A stretch of 64,000 bases of DNA, from assembly GCF_965232525.1 (NCBI RefSeq), contig NZ_OZ246980.1, positions 1,612,001-1,676,000 on the forward strand. Reading direction: 5' to 3'. The notes under the pieces are model-generated. The model had not been told where the DNA came from. It saw nothing but the letters and a program-made list of their open reading frames with translations, and searched no databases. How positions within the stretch are numbered: the first letter of the stretch is position 1; each line of letters starts with the position of its first letter. Position numbers and translations under genes: made by a program. This DNA comes from Bauldia sp965232525 (GTDB taxonomy: Bacteria; Pseudomonadota; Alphaproteobacteria; Rhizobiales; Kaistiaceae). Positions 34,186-43,019 of this stretch are shown here, piece after piece.

Positions 34186-35805
34186 CTAGTCCGCCATCAC
34201 CAGGTCGGCGCAGCGGTCGCCGAGCACCATCGCCAGCGCGTTGGTGTTACCGGCATTGATGTTCGGCACGGCAGACATGTCGCAGACGCGGAGTTTGTCG
34301 ATGCCGCGCACCCGCATCCGCGCGTCGAGAACCGCCATCGGGTCGCCGTCGGCGCCCATCTTGGCGGATCCGGCAGGGTGATAGTTGGTCTTGACGAACC
34401 GCTTGCAGTGGGCCGCCATCGCCTCGTCGCTGCGGTCGGCGGTGAGCGGGTTGATCACCCGGTCGATCCGCTTCGCGAGCGGCGGCTGCTCGAAGGCGCG
34501 CAGGAAAAAGCGCTGGCCGGCGATCATCGTGCGCATGTCATCGGGGTCGCTGAGGAGATTGGGCGAGACCAGCGGCATATCCGCCGGATCGGCGGAGCCA
34601 AGCCGAATCTCGCCGCGTGACTTGGGCTTGATCACCACCGTGGTGATGGTGATCCCGTAGTCCTCGTCGATGATGTCGCGGGCGTCACGATCGCGATAGA
34701 CCATCGGCACGCAGAACGCCTGGATCGCCGGTGGCGCCTCGGGATCGTCCGGATTGACGAAGGCGCCGGCCTCGACGCCGGCAGTGTTGATCCGCCCGGT
34801 GCCGAACAACTTGAACTGCAGGCCGTTCCACAGCATCCGCCAGCCTTCGCCCTGCTTGAAATAGCCGTAGGGTCCATTGGCGGTCGCCGTCATCGGCACT
34901 TCCGGATGATCGATGAAGTTCTGGCCGACGCCGGGGTGATCCACAATGCACGGAATCCCGTGCTCGGCGAGATGATCGGCCGGACCGATGCCGGAAAGCA
35001 TCAGCACCTGCGGGGTGACGATGGCGCCGGCTGAGACGATCACCTCGCCGTCAGCATGGACGGTCTGGGTGCTACCATCGCGATCCTTGTATTCGACGCC
35101 GACGGCCCGCTCGCCTTCGATCAGAATCTTCTGCACCGGCGACTGAAGCTTCACCGTCAGGTTGGGATTATTCTTCTGCGGTGCGATGTAGGCATAGGCG
35201 GCGGAGCTCCGCTTCCCGCCACGGTTCATGAATTGATAGAAGCCGACCCCGCGCTGGGTCACGCCGTTGAAGTCCGGATTGAACGGTTCGCCGAGCGCCT
35301 GAACCGCTTGGACGAACCAACGCGAGACATCATCGATGTGACCGGGGTCGGAGACCAGCATCGGACCGTCAGTCCCGTGCCGGTCGTTATGCAGGCGGTT
35401 GTTGCTCTCCATCCCCCGGAAGTGGGGGAGCATGTCGCGCCAGGCCCAGCCGAGGCCATCATTGTTGCCGCGCAGGATCTCGTCCCATTGGTCGTAGTCG
35501 GATGGCCGCCCGCGGATATAGACCTGCGCGTTGACCGACGAACCGCCGCCGAGCACGTTGCCCTGGGGGATATCGTGGACCCGTCCGTCGAGATGCGGTT
35601 GCGGCGTGGTCCGGTGGTAGCGCATATACTTGGAGCCGTTGATCAGCTTGAAGATGCCCGGTGGCATGTCGAGGAGCGGGTGCCGGTGGGAATAGCCGGC
35701 TTCAAGCAGGAGCACGCGGGCGCCACCCTCGCTGGCGAGCCGCGCCGCGGCGACGCAGCCCGACGATCCGCCGCCGACGACGATGTGGTCGAACGTCTCG
35801 GTCAT
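34186..35805 (-). CDS. GMC-family FAD-dependent oxidoreductase (choline dehydrogenase-like)
   Basis: The 539-residue product carries the FAD-binding N-terminus (IVVGGGSSGCVAAARLASE with an Glu-Ala-Gly end of the second strand), the first GMC signature around NVLGGGSSVNAQVYIRG, and the second around SAGAIVTPQVLMLSGIGP. At the C-terminus NYHPAGSAKMG carries the catalytic histidine and GNTNALAMVLGDR the second active-site position. The length is normal. Substrate could be an alcohol, polyol or sugar. It is divergent from the sugar-acid operon at 36094 and may take part in the same pathway. Confidence 0.9.
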   Translation of the reverse strand: MTETFDHIVVGGGSSGCVAAARLASEGGARVLLLEAGYSHRHPLLDMPPGIFKLINGSKYMRYHRTTPQPHLDGRVHDIPQGNVLGGGSSVNAQVYIRGRPSDYDQWDEILRGNNDGLGWAWRDMLPHFRGMESNNRLHNDRHGTDGPMLVSDPGHIDDVSRWFVQAVQALGEPFNPDFNGVTQRGVGFYQFMNRGGKRSSAAYAYIAPQKNNPNLTVKLQSPVQKILIEGERAVGVEYKDRDGSTQTVHADGEVIVSAGAIVTPQVLMLSGIGPADHLAEHGIPCIVDHPGVGQNFIDHPEVPMTATANGPYGYFKQGEGWRMLWNGLQFKLFGTGRINTAGVEAGAFVNPDDPEAPPAIQAFCVPMVYRDRDARDIIDEDYGITITTVVIKPKSRGEIRLGSADPADMPLVSPNLLSDPDDMRTMIAGQRFFLRAFEQPPLAKRIDRVINPLTADRSDEAMAAHCKRFVKTNYHPAGSAKMGADGDPMAVLDARMRVRGIDKLRVCDMSAVPNINAGNTNALAMVLGDRCADLVMAD

Positions 35806-36020
35806 GGGCGGGCCATCGCGGCCGGTCGCGGCCCCGTTGCCCTTGGTCGCGGATTCATCTTAGGTAGCCCTCCCTCATTCGGCACCTTCGTTCTAGCACC
35901 CCATTTCCCAATCTGGAAAAGTCAGCCGCCACATTTTTAAACATACAAAAAAGCAGAACGGAGGAAATTGGGAGTTCGCGTTTCTTTTGAAAATCAGCTA
36001 GTCTATCGGAGCGCGAGCAA

Positions 36021-36037
36021 TTTTAGTCATACTAAAA
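36021..36037. promoter_or_regulatory. Perfect inverted repeat, candidate operator of the sugar-acid operon
   Basis: TTTTAGT and ACTAAAA are separated by CAT in the AT-rich divergent region between the GMC gene and the dehydratase gene. The perfect symmetry and position, 57 bases before the start codon, make it a good regulator-binding site; no matching regulator gene is adjacent. Confidence 0.5.
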
Positions 36038-36093
36038 CTGAGATCACGCGACGCATGGGATCTGCGCTTGCGGGAGAGGAGCGAACCTGTCCG

Positions 36094-37191
36094 ATGAGCC
36101 CGATCGCCCAGGTTGACGCCAAGCTGTACCGCATCCCGCTGCCCGAGGTCATGGCCGACGCCAAGCATGGCGATCATACCCATTTCGAGCTGATCACGGT
36201 GACAGTGGCTCTCGCCAACGGCCTGACGGGAACCGGCTACAGCTATACCGGTGGTCGCGGCGGGCAGGCGATCCACGCGCTCGTCAAGCACGACCTGGCG
36301 CCGATGCTGATCGGTCGCGATGCCGACGCAGTGGAGGATCTCTACGAGGCGATGCAGTGGCACGTCCACTATGTCGGCCGCGGTGGCATCGCCTCGTTCG
36401 CGATCTCGGCGATTGACATCGCGTTATGGGATCTGCGCGGCAAGCAGCGTGGCGAGCCGCTGTGGAAGATGGCCGGCGGCGCTGGGACCCGCTGCCGGGC
36501 CTATTGCGGCGGCATCGATCTCAACTTCCCGCTTCCGAAACTCCTCGCCAACGTCCGGGGCTATCTCGATCGTGGCTTTGACGGCGTGAAGATCAAGGTG
36601 GGCAAGCCGGATCTTGCCGAAGATGTCGCGCGGGTCGCTGCCGTGCGCGACCTGATCGGACCGGAGGTCGCCCTGATGGTCGACGCCAATTACGGCATGA
36701 CGGTCGACCAGGCGATCGCCGCGGCCGAAGCGTTCCGGCCCTACGATCTCGTGTGGTTCGAAGAGCCGATCGTGCCGGACGACTATGACGGCTACGCCCG
36801 CATCGCCGAGGCGACCGGGATGCCGCTGGCGATGGGCGAAAACCTGCACACTATCCACGAGTTCGACGAAGCGTTTGGGCGCTCGAAACTGAGCTACATC
36901 CAGCCGGACGCGTCCAACTGCGGCGGTGTTACCGGTTGGCTTCAGGTCGCCGCGCGCGCGGCGGCGCTTGGCATGCCCGTCTGTAGCCACGGCATGCAGG
37001 AGTTGCACGTCAGCCTCGTCGCCGGACAAGCCAACGCCGGGTGGATCGAGGTACATTCCTTCCCCATCGATCAATACACGACCCGGCCGCTGGTTGTGGA
37101 GGATCACCGGGCGGTTGCTCCCGACGTTCCGGGGATCGGAGTCGCGTTCGATTGGTCTATGCTGGAGTCGGCCAACGATCTCGCGGCCTGA
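36094..37191 (+). CDS. Mandelate racemase/muconate lactonizing enzyme-family sugar-acid dehydratase
   Basis: The ATG at 36094 gives 365 residues and the normal enolase-superfamily start; a TTG at 35968 would add an unlikely N-terminus. The KxK motif (Lys166 and Lys168 in VKIKVGK), the metal ligands Asp197 (VDANYG), Glu223 (WFEEP) and Glu249 (MGENLH), and His299 (CSHGMQE) are all present, so the active site looks intact. With the next two genes, the likely reaction is dehydration of an aldonate or aldarate to a 2-keto-3-deoxy acid. Racemase activity is the alternative. Confidence 0.87.
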   Translation: MSPIAQVDAKLYRIPLPEVMADAKHGDHTHFELITVTVALANGLTGTGYSYTGGRGGQAIHALVKHDLAPMLIGRDADAVEDLYEAMQWHVHYVGRGGIASFAISAIDIALWDLRGKQRGEPLWKMAGGAGTRCRAYCGGIDLNFPLPKLLANVRGYLDRGFDGVKIKVGKPDLAEDVARVAAVRDLIGPEVALMVDANYGMTVDQAIAAAEAFRPYDLVWFEEPIVPDDYDGYARIAEATGMPLAMGENLHTIHEFDEAFGRSKLSYIQPDASNCGGVTGWLQVAARAAALGMPVCSHGMQELHVSLVAGQANAGWIEVHSFPIDQYTTRPLVVEDHRAVAPDVPGIGVAFDWSMLESANDLAA

Positions 37192-37201
37192 GGGGGAGGA
37201 G

Positions 37202-38233
37202 ATGGAAACGACAGCGACTTTCTACACCGGCAACAAATCGTTTTCGGTGGAGCAAACAACGCCGACACGACCAGGGCCCGGTGACGTTCAGATCGACGTC
37301 GCTTATTGCGGCATTTGCGGCACTGACCTGCACGTTTATCTCGGTCACATGGACAAGCGTGTCGGTGATCATCGCACCATCGGTCACGAGATGTCGGGGA
37401 TCGTCTCTGAAGTCGGCGCCGATGTCGTCGACATCGCGCCTGGTGATCGGGTGGTGGTCAGACCGCTCGACCCTTGCGGAAAATGTCCGGCCTGCCGCCG
37501 CGGCCACCAGCACATCTGCCAGAACCTCAAATTCCTCGGCCTCGATACCGACGGTGCCTTCCAGCAGAAATGGACCGTGCCGGCGCATACCATTCACAAG
37601 CTGCCCGACGGCCTGCCGCTCGAACACGCCGCCCTGATCGAGCCGGTGGCGGTTGCCTGTCACGACGTGCGGCGCGGACGTGTGGCGGAAGGCGACGACG
37701 TGCTGGTGATCGGCGGCGGACCGATCGGCATGCTGATCGCGATGGTCGCGTCCCGCGCCGGCGGCAACGTCACCGTCTCCGAGATCAACTCGCACCGCCT
37801 CGACATGGCCGACAAGCTCGGCTTCCGCGCACTGAACCCGAAGGATGTGGACGTCGCCGCGGCGATCAACGACACGACCGGCGACAAGGGCGCCGATATC
37901 ATCTTCGAAGTGTCCGGGTCCCAGGCGGGCGTCGATCTGATGACCGCGGTCGCTGCGACCCGGGCGCGGATCGTGATGGTCGCGATCCACGCGGCCAAGG
38001 CCGAGGTCGACCTCTTCCAGTTCTTCTGGCGCGAGATCGAAATGATCGGCGCGCGGGTCTACGAGCCGGAAGATTACGAGGAGGCGATCCGCCTGGTCGC
38101 CTCCGGCGCGATCGATGCCGAGACGTTGATCACCGACGTGCAGTCGCTCGACCGGATCGGCAACGCCTTCGCCGAACTCAGCGGCAATCCGAAGGCGATG
38201 AAGACCCTGATCAAATGCAACGAGGTGGCCTGA
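37202..38233 (+). CDS. Zinc-dependent medium-chain alcohol/polyol dehydrogenase
   Basis: This 343-residue enzyme follows a strong GGAGGAG site. It has the catalytic zinc residues Cys39 (GICGTD) and His62-Glu63 (GHEM), and a full structural zinc set Cys92, Cys95, Cys98 and Cys106. The NAD-binding loop is VLVIGGGPIGMLIA. Its closest general types are L-idonate/L-galactonate 5-dehydrogenases, sorbitol and butanediol dehydrogenases. It starts 10 bases after the dehydratase stop, which suggests oxidation of a sugar acid or a polyol in the same pathway. Confidence 0.9.
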   Translation: METTATFYTGNKSFSVEQTTPTRPGPGDVQIDVAYCGICGTDLHVYLGHMDKRVGDHRTIGHEMSGIVSEVGADVVDIAPGDRVVVRPLDPCGKCPACRRGHQHICQNLKFLGLDTDGAFQQKWTVPAHTIHKLPDGLPLEHAALIEPVAVACHDVRRGRVAEGDDVLVIGGGPIGMLIAMVASRAGGNVTVSEINSHRLDMADKLGFRALNPKDVDVAAAINDTTGDKGADIIFEVSGSQAGVDLMTAVAATRARIVMVAIHAAKAEVDLFQFFWREIEMIGARVYEPEDYEEAIRLVASGAIDAETLITDVQSLDRIGNAFAELSGNPKAMKTLIKCNEVA

Positions 38234-38235
38234 CC

Positions 38236-39006
38236 ATGAGCGTTCTGTCCTCCTTCGATCTGTCCGGGAAGACCGCGCTGGTCACCGGTTGCAAGCGCGG
38301 CATCGGCAGGGCGATGGCGATCGCCCTGGCCGAAGCCGGCGCCGATATCGTCGGGGTGTCCGCCACGCTGGAACCGTCCGGGAGCGCAGTGGAGGCGGAC
38401 GTGATCGCGCTCGGCCGGCGCTTCGCCGGCTATGCCTGCGACTTCGCCGATCGCGGCGCGTTGACGGCGTTCGCGGCGGCGGTCAATGAGGAACACCCGA
38501 CCGTCGACATCCTGATCAACAACGCCGGAACCATTCGCCGGGCGCCGGCGGCTGAGCATTCCGATGCGATCTGGGACGAGGTGATCGAGGTCAACTTGTC
38601 GGCCCAGTTCATCCTGACCCGTGAGATCGGCCGCGGCATGGTCGAGCGCGGTTCCGGCAAGATCGTTTTCACCGCCTCGCTACTGACGTTCCAAGGTGGG
38701 ATCACGGTGCCGGGCTATGCGGCGTCGAAGGGCGGTGTCGGCCAGTTGACCATGGCATTCAGCAACGAGTGGGCCGGACGGGGCGTGAACGTCAACGCTA
38801 TTGCCCCCGGCTACATCGACACCGACAACACCGAGGCACTGCGGAACGATCCGGTTCGCTCCAAGGCGATTCTCGACCGCATTCCTGCCGCGCGCTGGGG
38901 CCGGCCGGAAGACTTCGCCGGACCGGTTGTGTTTCTGTCGTCGGCCGCGTCGGACTACGTCAACGGTGCGACCCTGCTCGTCGACGGCGGTTGGATAGGG
39001 CGGTAG
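38236..39006 (+). CDS. Short-chain dehydrogenase, KduD-like
   Basis: The ATG at 38236, 2 bases after the previous stop, gives 256 residues. It contains the cofactor motif TGCKRGIGRA, NNAGTIRRAP, the catalytic serine region TASLLTFQGG and the YAASKGG active-site motif. The NAGTIRR and FQGG segments are typical for KduD, 2-dehydro-3-deoxy-D-gluconate 5-dehydrogenase, and related 2-keto-3-deoxy-acid dehydrogenases. It is the third gene of the dehydratase operon, where it could oxidise the keto-deoxy product. Confidence 0.88.
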   Translation: MSVLSSFDLSGKTALVTGCKRGIGRAMAIALAEAGADIVGVSATLEPSGSAVEADVIALGRRFAGYACDFADRGALTAFAAAVNEEHPTVDILINNAGTIRRAPAAEHSDAIWDEVIEVNLSAQFILTREIGRGMVERGSGKIVFTASLLTFQGGITVPGYAASKGGVGQLTMAFSNEWAGRGVNVNAIAPGYIDTDNTEALRNDPVRSKAILDRIPAARWGRPEDFAGPVVFLSSAASDYVNGATLLVDGGWIGR

Positions 39007-39375
39007 TCGCTCTCGCTTACCCGCCAATGTCGGGGCTCGTTTACCGGCGATGACGACAAGGTCACAGACGTCCGGCAATCCAGAGTGCGACCCTGACCAC
39101 AAACCACAAGATGAGATGTTGCCGAAGCAACAATGACGGTTGCTGGCGAAAACGGCGTTCGACGATGGCGGCGTTCACTGACACATTCGTCGCTGACGTG
39201 TTCAGCTTCACCGCTAGAATACAAAAACAACGCGTGTCACAGTCAGGTCCTGCTGACACACGATCGAAGGTGGGCCAACTGCTGGCTTGTTCTTTTCAGG
39301 CGAACCGATGGGTTCGAAGCGAGGTCGGAAGACCCTACACCGCGGTGAAATAGATCTGACCAAAGGAGATGTGCA
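39007..39375 (+). other. 369-base intergenic region without a supported gene
   Basis: Two small inverted repeats are visible: TGTTGC/GCAACA with a CGAA loop at 39117-39132, and GTGTCA/TGACAC at 39234-39259. The region becomes more AT-rich toward the next gene, which it probably supplies with promoter and regulatory sites. Confidence 0.4.
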
Positions 39376-39690
39376 ATGAAGAACCTTATCGTTTCTTTGG
39401 CATTGGTGCTGGGCATCCCGTCAGTAGCATCCGCCGAGGATTTAGAATTCGATTGCCAGAAGGGGTGGGGCGAATGCAAAGATACGTGGTACGCCGTTGA
39501 GGGCGGGCCAGTGTACGTGACGATTAAGTGCAGTGATGGTAGCAAGATTTATGACCAGTATGTCAGTAGCCCTAATGCTAAAATTATATGTCAATTCGAT
39601 AAAGATGATAATTCTTCTGTTACTTATGAATGCAATCAAGGAGGCCAGAAAGTGACCTACGATATTAAGGCACATCTCAAGTGCAAATGA
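39376..39690 (+). CDS. Small secreted six-cysteine protein, AT-rich gene
   Basis: The 104-residue product starts after AAAGGAG with a clean signal peptide ending SVASA (about residue 20). The mature 84 residues have six cysteines (DCQ, ECK, KCS, ICQ, ECN, KCK), suggesting three disulfide bonds in the periplasm or outside the cell. I do not recognise a family. The gene is about 44% GC by hand count, far below its neighbours. Its cysteine layout resembles that of the protein at 40474: an early C-x(6)-C versus C-x(4)-C, then a VTxKC type segment and an IxCQ segment. The two may be distant relatives. Confidence 0.75.
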   Translation: MKNLIVSLALVLGIPSVASAEDLEFDCQKGWGECKDTWYAVEGGPVYVTIKCSDGSKIYDQYVSSPNAKIICQFDKDDNSSVTYECNQGGQKVTYDIKAHLKCK

Positions 39691-39746
39691 ACCGTGCGGT
39701 GATCCAGCGCCGCTCTAGGCATAGCTGGCTTTAGCGAAATCTGAAC

Positions 39747-40211
39747 CTAGCGACGCCGCAGGGTCGACAGTCCGACCTTGCCGCCGAGCGTTGTCGGGTC
39801 GGAGAACAGTTGCGCCAACAGCGCCACCAGAAACGCGGTGCTGAGGCCGAAGTTCAAGAGCCCGGTCACCGCGGCCATGGCGCCAAACACCCTGAAGTCG
39901 GGCCCAAGGATCAGGTCGCCGTAGCCGAGTGTGGTGTAGGTCACGAGCGTGAAATAGACCGCCTCCTCGAGTGTTGGCAGCGCGCCGGCAAGCTGGAGGG
40001 TAAGAGCCCAGACCCAGACGACGACCGTGTGGCCGGCGACGATGGTGCCGACGGCCACGGCGATGAGGATGGCGGAATGCCGCATCAGTCGAGGGTCGGG
40101 AAGCCGCCGACCAAGCGCCTGGATCAGGATGACGGTCAGCACCAGGGTCAACACGTGGGACAGAGCGGAGAGGCTGAGCAGGGCTCCGCCGAAAATGATC
40201 TGGAAGATCAT
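39747..40211 (-). CDS. Small potassium-channel-like membrane protein
   Basis: The ATG at 40211 behind AGGAG gives 154 residues; upstream in-frame residues are unlikely to be coding. Two N-terminal helices (about 8-30 and 45-72) are followed by a pore region with the selectivity-filter motif TTLGYGD (about residues 93-99) and a last helix (about 108-132). That is a pore-loop ion channel of the bacterial type, without a visible ligand-binding or voltage-sensor domain. It is on the opposite strand between two genes for small cysteine-rich secreted proteins. Confidence 0.82.
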   Translation of the reverse strand: MIFQIIFGGALLSLSALSHVLTLVLTVILIQALGRRLPDPRLMRHSAILIAVAVGTIVAGHTVVVWVWALTLQLAGALPTLEEAVYFTLVTYTTLGYGDLILGPDFRVFGAMAAVTGLLNFGLSTAFLVALLAQLFSDPTTLGGKVGLSTLRRR

Positions 40212-40473
40212 GCCGCGCTCCTGGTTCGGCTGATGGGCGGTCGAACCGAGTGATGCCTCAAGACATGTTAACCTCAAATAAAGCCGCCATGCCCCGATCG
40301 ACTTCGCCATAGCTATTGTGGTGGGGATTCTGCTTTGGGCGTTTGTGATGCTGGAGCCTCTTGCAGGGGAAGCCAAAGTCGCTCAATCTGACGCGTCAAA
40401 AATCGGTCACCCGGTGATGTCGACTTAATCAATGTCTGGGGCTTCCCGTTCGGGAATGAGGAGGTGGGCATAA

Positions 40474-40881
40474 ATGCTAGCAATCGCGGTATCGAAGCTT
40501 AGTATTCGGCTCTTTCTAGTCAGTGCCACAATGATTTTAATGATCACCGCGGCGCAGAGTTCCTCAGTATACGATAGAAATTGTAAGGAAGATTATTGTG
40601 AAGATGACGGAAAAGTTCAAAATGACCAAAAGTCGCCAGCGGAAACGTGCCCTCTTCCCACTCGCATTTGTTACGGTCAAGTGAAAATGCAGGTGACCTG
40701 CGATGGACAAAGACCGCAGTCACTGAAATGCTCTAGTCAAAATGTTAATATTACATGCCAAGCATCTCAAAATGAAGGTAACGACAAAAATTCATGTTGG
40801 TGTCAGATTTCTAATACTGCGGAAACACTTTGTATAGGAGTATGTGGTCAGTATCCATTGAAAACAAAGACACAATGTTAA
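40474..40881 (+). CDS. Small secreted twelve-cysteine protein, AT-rich gene
   Basis: The 135-residue product follows a strong GAGGAGG site and has an N-terminal hydrophobic stretch (LFLVSATMILMITAAQS) that should act as a signal peptide. The mature part has twelve cysteines, several in close pairs (SCWC, LCIGVC), and no other recognisable motif. The gene is about 41% GC by hand count, unlike its surroundings, and uses many A/T-ending codons. This points to recent acquisition. It may be a disulfide-rich extracellular protein related to the one at 39376. No function can be assigned. Confidence 0.72.
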   Translation: MLAIAVSKLSIRLFLVSATMILMITAAQSSSVYDRNCKEDYCEDDGKVQNDQKSPAETCPLPTRICYGQVKMQVTCDGQRPQSLKCSSQNVNITCQASQNEGNDKNSCWCQISNTAETLCIGVCGQYPLKTKTQC

Positions 40882-41076
40882 TGGTCCGCTATTCGATGCG
40901 AAATGCAGTGAAGAACGGCAACCGGAAGCGTGGGTATGGGATCATTTAGAGTTAATCGTTCGTGACGACATCGAATGCGGCGCCGCGGTTACCATGCCCT
41001 CGGCCGCGACGGGACCTGGCCCACCGGGGTCTCCAAGCGGTGTGTCGCGCGCCCCTCGAAGCACGCGAAAAAATCC

Positions 41077-41091
41077 TGAGTGTAATACTCA
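41077..41091. promoter_or_regulatory. Inverted repeat upstream of the alkaline phosphatase gene
   Basis: TGAGT and ACTCA are separated by GTAAT. It lies just before a TATGAT sequence (41095-41100) that could be a -10 element, so it may be an operator. A clear Pho box was not found. Confidence 0.3.
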
Positions 41092-41140
41092 TGTTATGAT
41101 GTAAAATCACACTGCAGTCATCGGTTGAACCAGAAAGGTG

Positions 41141-42715
41141 ATGACGGTGACTGCTCCCAAGCTGCTTCTAGCGACTGCCCTCGCTGGTGTCCTTGCCCTG
41201 CCTGCGTTCGCGCAAGAGCAAGGCGCCAAGAACGTTATCCTCATGGTCTCGGATGGGATCGGCTTCAACGGCTGGCTTGCCGCTGACTACTACCAAGGTC
41301 TTGCGGGTCAGCAATCGTACCAGATCGCGCGCTCGGACGGGACGACTCCCGTCGTCTTCGGCCTCGACCACCACGCGCTGAACCTGATTGACGCCGCCGG
41401 CAACGTGCTGCCCAGCGCTGGCGATGTGTCTCTGGCCGCCGGTGCGGTCGCACAGGGCTACGACCCTACGACCCGTTGGACACGGTTCGAGAACACCATG
41501 CGCAACGACTTGCCGCCCGTGGGTGAGCGCTACACGTCATATACCGACAGTGCCGCCGCCGGGACCGCGCTCATGGCTGGTCGCAAGACATCGAACGGTC
41601 GCGTCAACATGGACTGGACCGGCAAGGAGAACTTCCGCACCATCGCGGATATCGCCATGGATCAGGGCCGCGCAGCGGGTTCCGTCGCCTCGGTGATGGT
41701 GTCACACGCGACCCCCGCGGCGGTGATCGCCCACAACACTTCGCGCAACAACTACGTCGATATTTTCAACGAGATGGTGGCGAGCGACCTCGACGTCATC
41801 ATGGGCGCCGGGCATCCGCTCTACGACAACAGTGGCAACCAAATCGAGCCTGAGGACGAGGAAGCCTATCGCTTTGTCGGCGGCTCCGAGACTCTGGCCG
41901 CTCTGACCAGCGAGGAAGGCCTGAACGGTTTCGCCTTCATCGACGCCAAGGCGGATTTCGAAGCGCTCGCAGCCGGTGAAAACCTGCCCGAGCGTGTTGT
42001 CGGCATCGCGCGCGCCGGCTCTACCTTGCAGGCAAGCCGTGACGGTCTGCCCGAGGCGGATACGCCTTCCGGTATGGCCTATAATCCGGCGGTGCCCGAT
42101 CTGCCCACAATGAGCCCCGGCGCGCTGAATGTCCTTAACCAGAACGAGGACGGTTTCTTCCTGATGATCGAGGGTGGCGCGGTCGACTGGATGGGGCACG
42201 GCAACGACATGCCCCGTTTCATTGAGGAGCAAATCGACTTCAACCTGGCCGTGGACGCGGTCATCGAATGGGTTGAGGAAAACTCCAGCTGGGACGAGAC
42301 TCTGCTGATCGTCACCTCCGACCACGAATGCGGGGGTATCTGGGGCGAAGGCACCTGGACCAACGGCGTCGGTGGCCCGGTTTCGGCGGATCGCAGCGAC
42401 GCTGCGCTCGAGGCTGCCCGTTTCAACCCGACCGAGGATGTCTTCAACGAGTATCTCGCGGTTCAGAACCGCGGGACTGGCGTCATGCCGGGCTACCAGT
42501 GGTCGTCACGCAACCACACCAATGAGCTGGTGCCGCTTTGGGCGATCGGACCGGGCGCTGAGCTCTTCGCCGATTTCACCCGCACCGATCTCGAGGCTGC
42601 CGAGCTCTGGGGTGAAACCTACGGATGGGATGGCAACTTCGTTGATAATACATCGGTGTTCACCGTCATGAACGAGGCCTTCGCGGCCAACGAGTTGGCC
42701 AAGGCGACTCAGTAA
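41141..42715 (+). CDS. Periplasmic alkaline phosphatase (PhoA family)
   Basis: The product has 524 residues from ATG 41141; a GTG at 41147 has better spacing from AGAAAGG and is a real alternative. A signal peptide ends LPAFAQ. The nucleophile serine is Ser137 in TDSAAAGTALMAG. Metal-binding motifs are MVSDGIGF at the start, MIEGGAVDWMGHGND, TSDHECGG and RNHTNE. The enzyme removes phosphate from organic esters in the periplasm. It stands alone, and its upstream region is AT-rich with an inverted repeat, but phosphate control could not be shown. Confidence 0.92.
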   Translation: MTVTAPKLLLATALAGVLALPAFAQEQGAKNVILMVSDGIGFNGWLAADYYQGLAGQQSYQIARSDGTTPVVFGLDHHALNLIDAAGNVLPSAGDVSLAAGAVAQGYDPTTRWTRFENTMRNDLPPVGERYTSYTDSAAAGTALMAGRKTSNGRVNMDWTGKENFRTIADIAMDQGRAAGSVASVMVSHATPAAVIAHNTSRNNYVDIFNEMVASDLDVIMGAGHPLYDNSGNQIEPEDEEAYRFVGGSETLAALTSEEGLNGFAFIDAKADFEALAAGENLPERVVGIARAGSTLQASRDGLPEADTPSGMAYNPAVPDLPTMSPGALNVLNQNEDGFFLMIEGGAVDWMGHGNDMPRFIEEQIDFNLAVDAVIEWVEENSSWDETLLIVTSDHECGGIWGEGTWTNGVGGPVSADRSDAALEAARFNPTEDVFNEYLAVQNRGTGVMPGYQWSSRNHTNELVPLWAIGPGAELFADFTRTDLEAAELWGETYGWDGNFVDNTSVFTVMNEAFAANELAKATQ

Positions 42716-43019
42716 GATCCGATAGGCGGTCGCAATAGGCGGCCGCCCATCCTGGCGTCGGCTTGACCTTTTTTCCTCTAGCCGCGATCTGTTGATGGCC
42801 GGGATCGGCGGGACGTGTTGAGGCCCTTCTTGTCAGAGTGAAGTCCCAGATCGCGGCAAGACGGGCCCGCCGCCTGGATCAGGATTTCCGTTGGCGCCAG
42901 GGTTCAGCGTTTTGACAACGCGCGGTGCCGACGGTGGCGTCTCGGCAAATCGGTTCACGCTATCGTCGTAAACATCCGCTAGCCGCATGGCCCCCGTCGG
43001 AGGCCACCGGAGCAGAACC
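42716..43019 (+). other. 304-base intergenic region without a supported gene
   Basis: It holds an 11-base inverted repeat (GCCGCGATCTG at 42781-42791 and CAGATCGCGGC at 42847-42857) with a 55-base spacer, which could be chance. A T-rich stretch at 42769-42776 follows the phosphatase gene but lacks a clear stem, so a terminator is not established. Confidence 0.35.

Noticed and set aside
35968..36093. N-terminal extension of the dehydratase from a TTG at 35968
   Set aside because: The extension contains the palindromic operator and unusual composition, and family members begin at the MSPIAQ position.
39111..39353. A possible 80-residue small gene in the 39007-39375 gap
   Set aside because: It has no ribosome-binding site, mixed composition and two competing frames; it reads like intergenic sequence.
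42781..42857. Long-spaced 11-base inverted repeat as a mobile-element end or scar
   Set aside because: No transposase, target duplication or second copy is seen, and an inverted repeat of this size and spacing is expected by chance about once in a window this large.
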